The notes under the pieces: generated by a model
Database searches by the model: none
What the model was told of the DNA's origin: nothing
What the model saw: the letters and a program-made list of their open reading frames with translations, nothing else
In this document: piece after piece, positions 43,280-52,512 of the stretch
Layout: each line of letters starts with the position of its first letter
Position numbering within the stretch: position 1 is the first letter of the stretch
Program-made: the position numbers and the translations under genes
Assembly (NCBI RefSeq): GCF_001403615.1
Contig: NZ_LN879457.1
Coordinates: forward strand, 620,001-684,000
From: Desnuesiella massiliensis
GTDB lineage: Bacteria > Bacillota > Clostridia > Clostridiales > Clostridiaceae
Direction: 5' to 3'
DNA: 64,000 nucleotides

Positions 43280-44347
43280 TTAAGCATCTTCTTTATCTAC
43301 CATTTTATCCATATCCATCATTTCATGAGTAATTGAAAGCATGTCCTCAATCATAACTTGCTCAGAATAGGAAAGATAGGATGTATCTCCAAGAATAAAT
43401 CCATGCATGAATGGGGGCTTAGGCATATCCTTAGGAGGCATTGGTTTAACTGATTTGATATAGCCTTTAACCATAGATGGTATGCTATCTTTTTTCATTA
43501 AAAGTAATGGGGTGTGCTTACCCATATGGGCAAATAATACGCCTGCAATAGTTTCAATTGGATGATTTAATGTACCAAAGGTAAAGGCGTGACCATCCCT
43601 ATAGTTTCTGCCCCAGCCAAAATTAGTTTTTGAGTCTTTGTATTTAGCAAAATTAACTGCTACATCATAAGGAGTTTCACCATCAATTCTATCTAATTGT
43701 TTAATATTTGGCAGTTGGGATAATGAATCTTCAACATCTTTTGATACAGTTTTTATTGAACCCAAAATATAAACATTAACAGCATTCATTCTTCTTATAG
43801 TTTTCAATGTACAAGAAGGAATAGTGTTTCTTTTTACGTATAAGATAGGGTCTCCGTGATGGGCAGACCAATAAGTAGCTGCTATACCCTCAGAATATTC
43901 TTCACCAGAAATTATAAGAATGTTTTCAAACTCTTTTTTAACATCAGGTATTTTACAGGCAGTTTCATAGTAGTTATGCCCAGCTATATGGTAAGTTGTA
44001 AAGCCATAACTATTCAGTTCTATTGATACATTCCTTGAGATATTACCTACTAAGAATACATGGATTCCTCTATATCCTTTAAGTGATAGATTGTTTATTT
44101 CATTTAATGTTTCTCTATTTAACCTATTACTCTCAGTAAATAATAAAGCAGCATTGATTGGAAAATGAATTAAAGAGGTTGCTGATATTGCATCAAAAAC
44201 TTCATTTTTATTCACTAATATCACTGCATTAGGCTTCATATTAGTAAAGCTAATTCTAGACACTTCTATAGCAATATTTACAGGGTTATTTCCGCATACT
44301 CTAGTAGTGTCTAATGTAAGCGGACAATTACTTAATTTAGGGATCAT
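43280..44347 (-). CDS. CWB2 (cell-wall-binding repeat 2) protein without signal peptide
   Basis: The 355-residue product is made of three CWB2 repeats (PF04122 type), each with a central alternating strand-helix pattern: VILVNKNEVFDAISATSLIHF ... HVFLVGNI; ILIISGEEYSEGIAATYW ... VYILGSI; and HAFTFGTLNHPIETIAGVLFAHMGKHTPLLLM. In C. difficile surface proteins three such repeats anchor the S-layer to PSII. This protein has no signal peptide or other domain, so either it is exported unusually or has an intracellular role. The ATG has AGGAGG. It is monocistronic and faces a divergent histidine kinase gene. Confidence 0.85.
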   Translation of the reverse strand: MIPKLSNCPLTLDTTRVCGNNPVNIAIEVSRISFTNMKPNAVILVNKNEVFDAISATSLIHFPINAALLFTESNRLNRETLNEINNLSLKGYRGIHVFLVGNISRNVSIELNSYGFTTYHIAGHNYYETACKIPDVKKEFENILIISGEEYSEGIAATYWSAHHGDPILYVKRNTIPSCTLKTIRRMNAVNVYILGSIKTVSKDVEDSLSQLPNIKQLDRIDGETPYDVAVNFAKYKDSKTNFGWGRNYRDGHAFTFGTLNHPIETIAGVLFAHMGKHTPLLLMKKDSIPSMVKGYIKSVKPMPPKDMPKPPFMHGFILGDTSYLSYSEQVMIEDMLSITHEMMDMDKMVDKEDA

Positions 44348-44533
44348 TATTTTCCTCCTAAAGATTTATCCCTAATAGTATATGATTAAACAATATATTT
44401 GGTTATAAATTCTATCTGTTAGAACCTGGCTGCTCATCCATGCTTAAGTATTGAATATAAAAATGTAAGATGATAGAATGGGAGTGAAATTTGATAAGCA
44501 TATAACAAGGTTAGTATAAATCAGGAGAAAAAT

Positions 44534-46189
44534 ATGAGTGAAGATTATAGTGTTAGCTTAATAAAGGCAAGCTCTTATAAAATTATTGTTTCATTAGCTT
44601 TGGGTTTTATTGGTTTTGTCGGAACATTCTATTCCAGCAGATTTGACTTCAATGGATTCTCTATAAATTTTACATGGAGTATTATTTTACCTCTATTAGT
44701 AACTGTTGCTTGGGGGATGACCTATGGAATTATCAGCATTACCCTAGGCTTGGTGGTACTATATCCATTTATTTTAGGGAGCTACAATGGATGGGCATCC
44801 ATAGTTCCAGCCATTTCCTTATGTTTGTGGATAATAATACATGGATATGGTGGACAAAAAAGGGGAAAAAAACATAGGTTTTATTATAATATTTACTTTC
44901 TACAGTTTATATATGTAGTCATCAGAATGATTATATATATGACTCTTTTTCCAGTTTTAATTAACTTGAATCAACTAAGCCCTCCACCTTGGAATCCACA
45001 GGCATATGTACGAGTAGACATGGGAATAGTGTGTCTGTTTGCAATAAAAGGGATTATTGTAGAATCTATACTTTTAGCCCTATGCGATGCATTGTTGCTA
45101 CTACCCTTTATTAGAAGGATATTTAGACTGCAATGCTCAAGTGGTGCAAAATACAATACTAGAATTATGGGGGCACTAGTGATCTTTGGATTAAGCTTTA
45201 CTATTATTGTGCTAGAAATTCAGAATTATATAATTGATAGGACACATCTATTAAATTGGCTTATTAATCCAGATGAAAAAATAAGAATTACCTTTCTGCT
45301 TGCTACCATATTATTTTTTATAATGGGAGGAATCACTATTCGTTTTCTCCAGAGAGTACTTGAAACTCAAGAGGAATTAAAAGTCCGTGAAAAGCAGCTT
45401 GATAATGCAATTAAAGAGATTAAGACTCTAAATGATGAATTGGAACAACGTGTGGCTGATAGAACGTCAGAGCTTCAAAATGCAGTTTATGAGTTAGAGG
45501 GATTTGCGTATACCATTTCACATGACCTTAAATCTCCACTTAGAGCTATTGATACATATAGTAATTTTATACAAGAGGAGCATAAGGATTCCTTAAACAA
45601 TGAGGCATATGAGATAATAGGTAGTATACAGGAAGTTTGTAAGGATATGATAGGATTAATTAATAGATTATTAGAGTATTCAATTACCTCAAAAGCTACT
45701 CTTTTCAAAGAAAAGTTACAAGTTAAAAATATTATTGAAGAGGTATTTCAACAGTTTAAAATCCTTAACCAGGATAAAAAAATGGAGTTGATTTTTAAAG
45801 GAAAATTTCCAGAAATAAATGTAGACAAAGTGTTTTTCAAGCAGGTTATTACAAATATTATTTCTAATGCAGTTAAGTTTTCAAGGCATAGAGAGAGTAT
45901 TAAAATTACAGTAGGATGCGACAAAAGCTATAATGAATACGTGTTTTATATTAAGGATAATGGAGTAGGATTTGATATGAAATATTCAAGTAAGCTTTTT
46001 AATGTATTCCAAAGATTACATAGAAAGCAAGACTTTGAAGGAACAGGTATTGGACTTGCCACTATAAAAAAGATAATTCAAAAACATGGTGGAAGAGTGT
46101 GGATAGAGGGTGTGTTAAATGAAGGGGCTGCTCTTTATTTTACGATACCTTCAATAAAAAATACGCAAAATGGTGATGAAGATGTTTAA
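44534..46189 (+). CDS. Membrane histidine kinase
   Basis: The 551-residue sensor kinase has about seven hydrophobic helices in residues 15-275 forming an integral membrane sensor, then a coiled coil (QEELKVREKQLDNAIKEIKTL, RVADRTSELQ), a HisKA domain with the phosphorylated histidine in YTISHDLKSPLRAID, and a HATPase_c domain (N-box ISNAVKFS, G1 DNGVGFD, G2 GTGIGLAT). Its 3' end overlaps the next gene, an AraC-type response regulator, making a two-component pair. The ligand is unknown. Confidence 0.92.
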   Translation: MSEDYSVSLIKASSYKIIVSLALGFIGFVGTFYSSRFDFNGFSINFTWSIILPLLVTVAWGMTYGIISITLGLVVLYPFILGSYNGWASIVPAISLCLWIIIHGYGGQKRGKKHRFYYNIYFLQFIYVVIRMIIYMTLFPVLINLNQLSPPPWNPQAYVRVDMGIVCLFAIKGIIVESILLALCDALLLLPFIRRIFRLQCSSGAKYNTRIMGALVIFGLSFTIIVLEIQNYIIDRTHLLNWLINPDEKIRITFLLATILFFIMGGITIRFLQRVLETQEELKVREKQLDNAIKEIKTLNDELEQRVADRTSELQNAVYELEGFAYTISHDLKSPLRAIDTYSNFIQEEHKDSLNNEAYEIIGSIQEVCKDMIGLINRLLEYSITSKATLFKEKLQVKNIIEEVFQQFKILNQDKKMELIFKGKFPEINVDKVFFKQVITNIISNAVKFSRHRESIKITVGCDKSYNEYVFYIKDNGVGFDMKYSSKLFNVFQRLHRKQDFEGTGIGLATIKKIIQKHGGRVWIEGVLNEGAALYFTIPSIKNTQNGDEDV

Positions 46190-47279
46190 GGTAATGATTG
46201 TAGACGATATGGAAATAATGAGAAGGCAAATAAAAAGGCTGCCTCTATGGGGAGATAGCACAGAGTTTATTATTACTGCTGAGGCAGAAGATGGACAGGA
46301 AGCTCTTGAAAAGTTGCAAATAGAATCGGTGGATTTACTTATAACTGACATAAGTATGCCTAGAATAAATGGAATTGAACTTCTGAAGGAGTCAAAAGAA
46401 AGATGCTTAGCTTCATGCGTTGTGTTCTTAAGTGAGCACAGTGAATTTAATTTTGCAAAGGAAGCTATTCAGCATGGTATCTTTGATTATCTTGTTAAGC
46501 CAGTGAACTACCAAGAGCTAAAAGGGCTTTTAAAAAGAGTTGAAGAATATATTAAAGAAAAAAAGAAAACCCAGATTAATATAAAAAATCTAGAGGATAA
46601 ACTATTGCAGGCAATAGATATATATTACCCTGCTAATCAATTAAATTCCATAGCTAAAAATATCATAGAAGGAAATATTAATATTGAGGGAGATATACAA
46701 GCTATGGTTGAGGATACTTTTGTCGCATTAGATCATGATATACTAAAGACGGCTCTTGTGCTACAAAGGGTTTGTAATGAAATTTATTTGGAGATAAAAT
46801 CAAATTATGGCTGGGTTGAGCAATTTCTAGATAAAAACCTTGTTAATGACATAAGTTTAACACACTATAATAATATTGATTTTATTAAGAAAAGAATAAT
46901 GGAATCTATAGAGGCTTTACTTTTAACTATTAACAAATTTATATTCTCTTCTAAAAAGAGTCCATTAATAAAGGAGATATGTAACTATATAGTTTGTAAT
47001 ATAGAAAAGGAGATTAATATGAGTAAAATCTCTGAAGCTTTATTCCTCTCTAAAAATTACGTTGGGGATATATTTAGACAGGAAACTAGCATTACAGTTG
47101 GAGAATATATTACTATGGTTAAAATGGAAAGAGCAAAGCAGCTGATAACTGAAGAAAGTCTTAGGAGTTATGAAATTGCACACAGATTAGGGTATAACAA
47201 TGTAGAGTATTTTGGAAAGCTGTTTAAAAAACATACTGGACTTTCTCCAATAGAATTTAAAAATACATTTAACAAATAA
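46170..47279 (+). CDS. AraC-type response regulator (YesN-like)
   Basis: The 369-residue regulator has a receiver domain (residues 5-125, phospho-acceptor Asp in DLLITDISMPRING, Lys in YLVKPVNY), a linker and a C-terminal AraC helix-turn-helix pair (about 265-369; NMSKISEALFLSKNYVGDIFRQ, then YEIAHRLGYNNVEYFGKLFKKHTGLSP). It overlaps the kinase gene by 20 bp. Alternative in-frame starts at 46176 and 46182 exist; the latter begins MFKVMIVDD. The next gene, a flavin-binding lipoprotein, is a candidate target. Confidence 0.93.
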   Translation: MVMKMFKVMIVDDMEIMRRQIKRLPLWGDSTEFIITAEAEDGQEALEKLQIESVDLLITDISMPRINGIELLKESKERCLASCVVFLSEHSEFNFAKEAIQHGIFDYLVKPVNYQELKGLLKRVEEYIKEKKKTQINIKNLEDKLLQAIDIYYPANQLNSIAKNIIEGNINIEGDIQAMVEDTFVALDHDILKTALVLQRVCNEIYLEIKSNYGWVEQFLDKNLVNDISLTHYNNIDFIKKRIMESIEALLLTINKFIFSSKKSPLIKEICNYIVCNIEKEINMSKISEALFLSKNYVGDIFRQETSITVGEYITMVKMERAKQLITEESLRSYEIAHRLGYNNVEYFGKLFKKHTGLSPIEFKNTFNK

Positions 47280-47429
47280 ATATAAAAATTTGGATTTTTA
47301 TCTGTGTTTTGTAGGGGTATAATCCTTAATTATTACATTCATTTTTTAAAGATATTTTTGTATGATAAATATATCACAAATATGTCTTTTTTTTAACTAT
47401 TAAATTAAATTGGAATAGGGGAAATGTAA

Positions 47430-48395
47430 ATGTCTATGAAAGAATCTAAATTATTTAAGGTATTGATTATTGTAGCTTTAGTAACTACTATGGCGGGATG
47501 TTCTCAAAAAAAGCCTGAGAAGTCTGAGAAGGTGGAAAAGCCTGAGGCTACCACACAGGCAACAAAGGATACTCAAGGAGCAGCTCAAATGACAAAACTT
47601 GATTGGAGTATTCAACCTAAGCTTGGAATAATAAAAGGAGACTTTTATAAAATAGAAGAACGTTTTAGACAAGGTCATCTTGGTACCTTAGAGATTGTAA
47701 AAGATAAAGGGGCTATAGTTCATGTTGAGTTTAATGAGAGAACTCGTCCTAACTATTACCATCGTTACTATCAGGATGTTCCTAAGCGTATGTCAGAATA
47801 TAACTTCACTATGGGTGAGAAAAAAGGTGCCGCTTGGATACAAAGCGTGGTTAAAGTAGAAAAGCAAATGCTAGAAAAGCAAAGTATTACTGGTGAGTTT
47901 GATGCAGTTTCAGGAGCTTCTAACAGTATTAAACAATCAATGATCCCATTAGCGGAAAAGTTATCACCATCATTAGGTAAACCATCTAATGAGAAATACT
48001 ATAGCATTGCAGAAAAACTTGATGGAGGATTAACTTCTCTTTTGAAGATAGTAATACGTGACAAGAAGATAATTTCTGTTAGATATGATGAAATTTTTGC
48101 TGATTCTCCCGACGAAATTAAAGATCCTAACCTTAAAAAATTCTATAGGCAATCAAAATATGAGAGTGTTGAATATGAAGAGCCTTCACGTATAGGATTT
48201 AACATTCAAATGGATGCTTTAAATGAGCAGGTGGTGAAGACACAAAATATGCTTGATATATCTGAGATGCCTGCCATTGGAGACACAGGAAATTACGCTG
48301 CTAGCGGCTATACCACTAGAAATACAGCTTGGGATAATTACCTTCGTCTTGCTGAAAAGCTATTAAAAGAAATGAAAAGTGATGGGAATTTCTAA
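47430..48395 (+). CDS. FMN-binding surface lipoprotein (PplA-like)
   Basis: The 321-residue lipoprotein has the lipobox TTMAGC (lipidated C24), a Lys/Glu/Thr-rich linker and two FMN_bind-type domains (about 75-175 and 190-320). The first has the covalent flavinylation motif D157-AVSGAS-N, whose S163 would carry FMN through a phosphoester made by an ApbE transferase. The second domain has only the degenerate ASGYTTR. Listeria PplA, an extracellular electron-transfer flavoprotein, has the same architecture. No ApbE or NDH2 gene is in the window. ATG with AGGGGAAA upstream; a terminator follows. Confidence 0.85.
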   Translation: MSMKESKLFKVLIIVALVTTMAGCSQKKPEKSEKVEKPEATTQATKDTQGAAQMTKLDWSIQPKLGIIKGDFYKIEERFRQGHLGTLEIVKDKGAIVHVEFNERTRPNYYHRYYQDVPKRMSEYNFTMGEKKGAAWIQSVVKVEKQMLEKQSITGEFDAVSGASNSIKQSMIPLAEKLSPSLGKPSNEKYYSIAEKLDGGLTSLLKIVIRDKKIISVRYDEIFADSPDEIKDPNLKKFYRQSKYESVEYEEPSRIGFNIQMDALNEQVVKTQNMLDISEMPAIGDTGNYAASGYTTRNTAWDNYLRLAEKLLKEMKSDGNF

Positions 48396-48465
48396 TAGAT
48401 GAACTAGTGATGAAGCAAAGTAATAGTTAATACCATTAAAATTTATAAAATTCATTAGAAAGATG

Positions 48466-48507
48466 AAATAAGTAGCATCAGTAATAATTGTATGCTACTT
48501 ATTTTTT
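48466..48507 (+). terminator. Terminator of the FMN lipoprotein gene
   Basis: AAATAAGTAGCAT (48466-48478) pairs with ATGCTACTTATTT (48492-48504), followed by T's. Confidence 0.85.
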
Positions 48508-48595
48508 ATTTATATAATTAAATAATACATATGAACTATAGCATGTATTCTATCATATTATAAATACAGAAGACTTTGAAAAGGAGCTAAATTCT

Positions 48596-48856
48596 ATGAG
48601 GCAATTCGGACCTCCAGATTATCCACCACCAGCAACCATTCCACCAAAGCCAGCAAATTCATATATCATCGATTGCCTGCACTCATATACCTATGTATGG
48701 CCTAGAAATGGAAGGCCATTCTGGTTTTATCCTACAAGAATAGAGTATGGAGAGGTTTCGGGTTATAGATGGACTGGAACTTATTGGACATTCTATGGAT
48801 TTGACCCAGAATTAATTGATGAGGTTGCATGTTACCCTATTCCTACCCTTTACTAA
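48596..48856 (+). CDS. Small aromatic-rich hypothetical protein
   Basis: The 86-residue product is proline-rich at the start (PPDYPPPATIPPKPA) and rich in Tyr, Trp and Phe later (TYVWPRNGRPFWFYPTR, RWTGTYWTFYGF). It has two cysteines (C27 and C79) and no membrane helix. Similar short proteins are known in Clostridium and Bacillus spore-forming bacteria, but I cannot assign a function. The ATG has AAAGGAG at a good distance and the gene ends before a perfect terminator, so it is a real expressed unit. Confidence 0.7.
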   Translation: MRQFGPPDYPPPATIPPKPANSYIIDCLHSYTYVWPRNGRPFWFYPTRIEYGEVSGYRWTGTYWTFYGFDPELIDEVACYPIPTLY

Positions 48857-48883
48857 AGTTCCATTAAGATAAGACATATATTC

Positions 48884-48923
48884 AAAAGGCTCTCTATGTA
48901 ACTAGTTACATAGAGAGCCTTTT
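48884..48923. terminator. Perfect 40-nt palindrome terminator
   Basis: The left half AAAAGGCTCTCTATGTAACT and the right half AGTTACATAGAGAGCCTTTT are exact complements, with four T's at the end. Confidence 0.8.
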
Positions 48924-49118
48924 GAGCCTATTAAGTATAATGAAATTCTCTATATCTTCATTAAATCTTCATAATTTTAATAAATATTTCTTTAATAATG
49001 GCTTTTATAATAATTAGTATAAATGGAAATGGTTATTGGATTAAGACCAGGAGCATTTTTTATTAATTATGATTTTTCTTTTTTGACTATAGATTTGGGA
49101 GAAGGGGGAGAGAGAATT

Positions 49119-49820
49119 ATGAAATATTTAGCCATAATTCCAGCTTATAATGAAGAAAAAAACATATATAAAGTGGTAGAGGCAATTAAAGATAGTAATG
49201 TTGAGTTTGATATTGTAGTTGTAAATGACGGTTCAACAGACAATACAGAATTAGAAGCTAGGAAGGCAGGAGCAAAGGTTTTAAATTTAAGTAGTAACTT
49301 AGGAATTGGTGGTGCCGTGCAGACAGGATATTTATATGCACTTTATAATGGTTACGATGCAGCGGTGCAGATTGATGGGGATGGTCAACATAGCTCAAAG
49401 GATTTAGGTAAGTTAGCTAAGGAACTTAAGGAGAGTAATGCTGATATGATAATTGGTTCAAGGTTTATTTGTAAGTCAAATTATAAACCTAGTGTGTGTA
49501 GAAATCTTGGTATAAGATATTTTTCTAAGCTTGTATCTTTTTTATGTAAAAGTTCATATTATGACACCACTTCTGGTTATAGGATGGTTAACAAAACAGG
49601 AATCAGTCTTTTCGCAAATTATTATCCTCAGGATTATCCAGAAGTTGAGACTATAGTGTATGCTGTAAAAAATGGTCTTAAGGTGAAAGAGGTTGACGTT
49701 AATATGAATAAAAGGCAAGGTGGAAAATCCTCTATAACACCAATAAAATCTGGCTATTATATGATAAAAGTAACTCTAGCCTCGCTTATTCTACCAAGTA
49801 GAAAAGAGGTGTTACAATGA
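49119..49820 (+). CDS. Family 2 glycosyltransferase, DPM1/GtrB-like
   Basis: The 233-residue enzyme has a GT-A fold: IIPAYNEEKNI at the start, VVNDGSTDNT, the DxD-like metal site QIDGDGQH, and ADMIIGSRF. It resembles polyprenyl-phosphate mannosyl or glucosyl transferases but lacks the C-terminal membrane helices of GtrB. The product would be an undecaprenyl-phosphate sugar used to decorate a surface polymer. The ATG at 49119 with AGGGGGAG upstream is chosen; an earlier frame start at 49023 lacks a good site. It overlaps the next gene by 4 bp and begins a cell-surface operon. Confidence 0.9.
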   Translation: MKYLAIIPAYNEEKNIYKVVEAIKDSNVEFDIVVVNDGSTDNTELEARKAGAKVLNLSSNLGIGGAVQTGYLYALYNGYDAAVQIDGDGQHSSKDLGKLAKELKESNADMIIGSRFICKSNYKPSVCRNLGIRYFSKLVSFLCKSSYYDTTSGYRMVNKTGISLFANYYPQDYPEVETIVYAVKNGLKVKEVDVNMNKRQGGKSSITPIKSGYYMIKVTLASLILPSRKEVLQ

Positions 49821-50146
49821 ATATATTTTATTTTATGATTTCACTCTTTTTTCTAGTTATAAGTATTATATTTATTCAGAAAAGAAGTTTGGAATTTAAA
49901 TCTGGTCTGTTATGGATTTTAGTAAGTTTAATTTTAATGATATTTTCAATGAATTCCACAATTGTAGAGTATCTTGCAAAAGCTACAGGGATAATGTACG
50001 CACCAGCATTTTTGTTTTTTATGGGTATAGTATTTTGCTTGATAATGATTTTTTATTTAATGATAGTAATTTCAAGCATTCAGAAAAAGTTAACAAAGCT
50101 TATACAAGAAAATTCCATATTAAAAGATAGAATGGAAGAAAGGTAA
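49817..50146 (+). CDS. DUF2304-domain membrane protein
   Basis: The 109-residue protein has three hydrophobic helices (FYFMISLFFLVISIIFIQ, then LLWILVSLILMIFSM, then FLFFMGIVFCLIMIFYLMIVIS) and a C-terminal coiled coil (IQKKLTKLIQENSILKDRMEE). DUF2304 proteins commonly follow family 2 glycosyltransferases, and may help hold the soluble transferase at the membrane. ATGA overlap with the upstream gene indicates coupled translation. Confidence 0.88.
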   Translation: MNIFYFMISLFFLVISIIFIQKRSLEFKSGLLWILVSLILMIFSMNSTIVEYLAKATGIMYAPAFLFFMGIVFCLIMIFYLMIVISSIQKKLTKLIQENSILKDRMEER

Positions 50147-50150
50147 GAAA

Positions 50151-50498
50151 ATGAATTATTTATTATTAGGAGTTAATATATTAATGTTGGTATGTGGACA
50201 AGTTTTATGGAAGGTGGGGATGAGTAAAGTTGATTTTCGGATATCTTTTAAAGGTATAATGAATACTTTATTCAATCCTTACATATTTTCTGGTGGAATT
50301 ATTTATGTTTTTGCTACGGTTATTTGGTTATATTTATTATCCAAGGAACAGTTAAGTAGTATATATCCTCTTCAGAGTTTATGTTATATCGTAGGGGCCT
50401 TTGCAGGGGTTATTATATTCAATGAAAGTTTAACAATATCAAAAATCCTTGGACTTTTATTACTTTTTGCAGGAGCTGTTTTAGTTGGAATGAAGTAG
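50151..50498 (+). CDS. SMR/EamA-like four-helix membrane protein (possible lipid-sugar flippase)
   Basis: The 115-residue protein has four helices in the small multidrug resistance/EamA half-size pattern, ending with SIYPLQSLCYIVGAFAGVIIFNESLTISKILGLLLLFAGAVLVG. ArnE/ArnF-type members flip undecaprenyl-phosphate sugars. Placed between a polyprenyl-sugar transferase and a GT39-like transferase, it fits the flippase step. It starts 4 bp after the DUF2304 gene. Confidence 0.82.
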   Translation: MNYLLLGVNILMLVCGQVLWKVGMSKVDFRISFKGIMNTLFNPYIFSGGIIYVFATVIWLYLLSKEQLSSIYPLQSLCYIVGAFAGVIIFNESLTISKILGLLLLFAGAVLVGMK

Positions 50499-50541
50499 GA
50501 TAAATTTATCATTTAATTATAGGACAAGCGGGGGATGATAT

Positions 50542-51780
50542 GTGAATAAATTAAAAGATATGAATGAAGAAAAAAGAATTTATACTTATTTAATAATCAT
50601 TGAAATAGTTTTTATGGCAATAGCTATTTTTTCTATATTTACCTTGGGAGATTCCTTGCTTTTAGGGAGTTTAGAAAAATTCGATAATGATGATGCAAAG
50701 TATATTAGAAGCGCATGGAATTTATTGGATAACAATATATTGTCTTACGAAAACATAAAAGAAGCTACAGCTTATATAATGCCAGGGTTAACGTATATAC
50801 TTTCATTATTTATGTTTATCTTTGGTAAGATAAATGGCATTGTAGCATTTAGAATATTTCAAGCAATATTGCAAGGAATAAGTTTATATCTCTTGTTTTT
50901 AATAGGGAAAAAAGTATTTAATAGCAAAGTGGCCTTAATAGCCTGTTTTATGGATGCATTATATATAGCTGAAATTTATGCAGCAAACCTTATTTTGATG
51001 GAAGTTATTTTTAAGTTTTTATTGTTACTTTTAATATATATAAGTATTTATGCCATTGAAAAGAAAAGTTTGAAGTTATATATATTAGGTGGAATGGTTT
51101 GGGCAATAGGCTGTTTATTTAGGCCTACCATTGCTGCTTACCCACTGTTAATTTTAATTATGTGGATAAAAGATAAATATAGCTTTGGTGAGATGTTTAA
51201 ATATACTATCGTAGTTACATCTATATTCTGTATTATTATGGCGCCTTGGTGGATAAGAAATTATAAAGTTTTTGATAGAGTGATTTTGTTTACAAAATCT
51301 AGTGGAAATCCATTTTTGCAGGGCACCTTTATCAATTATGACCAAAGTAAGGGTTTGGGAGTGCCCTATATAAAAGGAAAAGATGTTTTAGAGAGTAATG
51401 AAAATGAAATGAAGGCAGGACTTCAAAGATTAAAGATCTATGGAAAAAAAGAACCATTAAAATATATAGCTTGGTACACTTTGGGTAAAACCTTTTATTT
51501 TTGGAGAGCTCCTTTCTATTGGGTAATTAATATATCATATATTCCTGTAATTATTTATCATTTCATAATCTTATTTTATGCCCTTTATGGTATGATAAAG
51601 TACAAGGATAAGAGTCTGAATCTTAAGTTTTTGATTATGGTAGTGATTTATTTTAATATTATATACTTACCCTATTATACTTTTGAAAGATATTCATATC
51701 CTTTGATGCCATTAGTAATATTATTTGCGGCATATACCATTAATGATAAGAGATGTAAAAGAATAGAATTAATTAAATAG
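50542..51780 (+). CDS. GT39/ArnT-like membrane glycosyltransferase
   Basis: The 412-residue polytopic protein has the early acidic loop FDNDDAKYIRSAWNLL, typical of GT-C enzymes (dolichyl-P-mannose-type), and about ten helices. Such enzymes transfer a sugar from a lipid carrier to a protein or polymer outside the membrane, completing the pathway begun by the upstream GT2 enzyme. Predicted start is GTG at 50542 after GCGGGGGA. A VanR-like regulator follows 36 bp later. Confidence 0.87.
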   Translation: MNKLKDMNEEKRIYTYLIIIEIVFMAIAIFSIFTLGDSLLLGSLEKFDNDDAKYIRSAWNLLDNNILSYENIKEATAYIMPGLTYILSLFMFIFGKINGIVAFRIFQAILQGISLYLLFLIGKKVFNSKVALIACFMDALYIAEIYAANLILMEVIFKFLLLLLIYISIYAIEKKSLKLYILGGMVWAIGCLFRPTIAAYPLLILIMWIKDKYSFGEMFKYTIVVTSIFCIIMAPWWIRNYKVFDRVILFTKSSGNPFLQGTFINYDQSKGLGVPYIKGKDVLESNENEMKAGLQRLKIYGKKEPLKYIAWYTLGKTFYFWRAPFYWVINISYIPVIIYHFIILFYALYGMIKYKDKSLNLKFLIMVVIYFNIIYLPYYTFERYSYPLMPLVILFAAYTINDKRCKRIELIK

Positions 51781-51816
51781 CTGCGGTTATTAATAATAAG
51801 AAAGGGGCTGTAACTC

Positions 51817-52512
51817 TTGGAAAAAAATACAATATTAGTAGTGGATGATGAAAAAGATATAAGGGAATTAATTGAAATTTATTTAATAAATGAAGGCTTA
51901 AAGGTTATTACAGCCTATGATGGCATGGATGCTTTGGAAAAGCTTAAAAATAATGATATTGATTTAATAATTTTAGATATTATGATGCCTAAATTGGATG
52001 GGATAAGAACATGTCTAAAAATTAGAGAAGAAAAAAAGCTTCCTATAATCATGCTTTCTGCTAAAAATGAGGACAGTGATAAAATTCTAGGTTTAAATGT
52101 TGGAGCTGATGATTATGTTACTAAGCCTTTTAATCCATTAGAGCTTGCTGCAAGAGTAAAATCTCAGCTTAGAAGATGCTTTAATTTTAATGAAGCAAAA
52201 AAAGAAGATGAGGATGAAATAGTCATTGATGGACTTACTATAAATAGAGCTTCAAGAGAAGTTTTTGTTGAAGGAAACTTTGTAAGGCTTACTCCTCTAG
52301 AATTTTCTATATTAGAAACTTTAGCAATTAATCGAGGTAGAGTTATGAGTACAGAACAGATTTATGATAGTGTATGGAAGGAACCTTTTAATAATGCAGA
52401 TAATACTGTAGCTGTACACATAAGAAACATAAGAGAGAAGATCGAGATCAACCCTAAGGAACCTAAGTATATAAAAGTGGTATGGGGAGTGGGATACAAA
52501 ATTGAAAAATAG
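51817..52512 (+). CDS. OmpR/PhoB-type response regulator (VanR-like)
   Basis: The 231-residue protein has a receiver domain (ILVVDDEKDIREL, acceptor Asp in LIILDIMMPKLDG, Lys in YVTKPFNP) and a winged-helix DNA-binding domain (LTPLEFSILETLAINRGRVMS, then NTVAVHIRNIREKIE). Start is TTG with AAAGGGGC upstream. The kinase gene overlaps its 3' end by 11 bp. It may regulate the preceding surface glycosylation genes, which share the operon. Confidence 0.93.
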   Translation: MEKNTILVVDDEKDIRELIEIYLINEGLKVITAYDGMDALEKLKNNDIDLIILDIMMPKLDGIRTCLKIREEKKLPIIMLSAKNEDSDKILGLNVGADDYVTKPFNPLELAARVKSQLRRCFNFNEAKKEDEDEIVIDGLTINRASREVFVEGNFVRLTPLEFSILETLAINRGRVMSTEQIYDSVWKEPFNNADNTVAVHIRNIREKIEINPKEPKYIKVVWGVGYKIEK

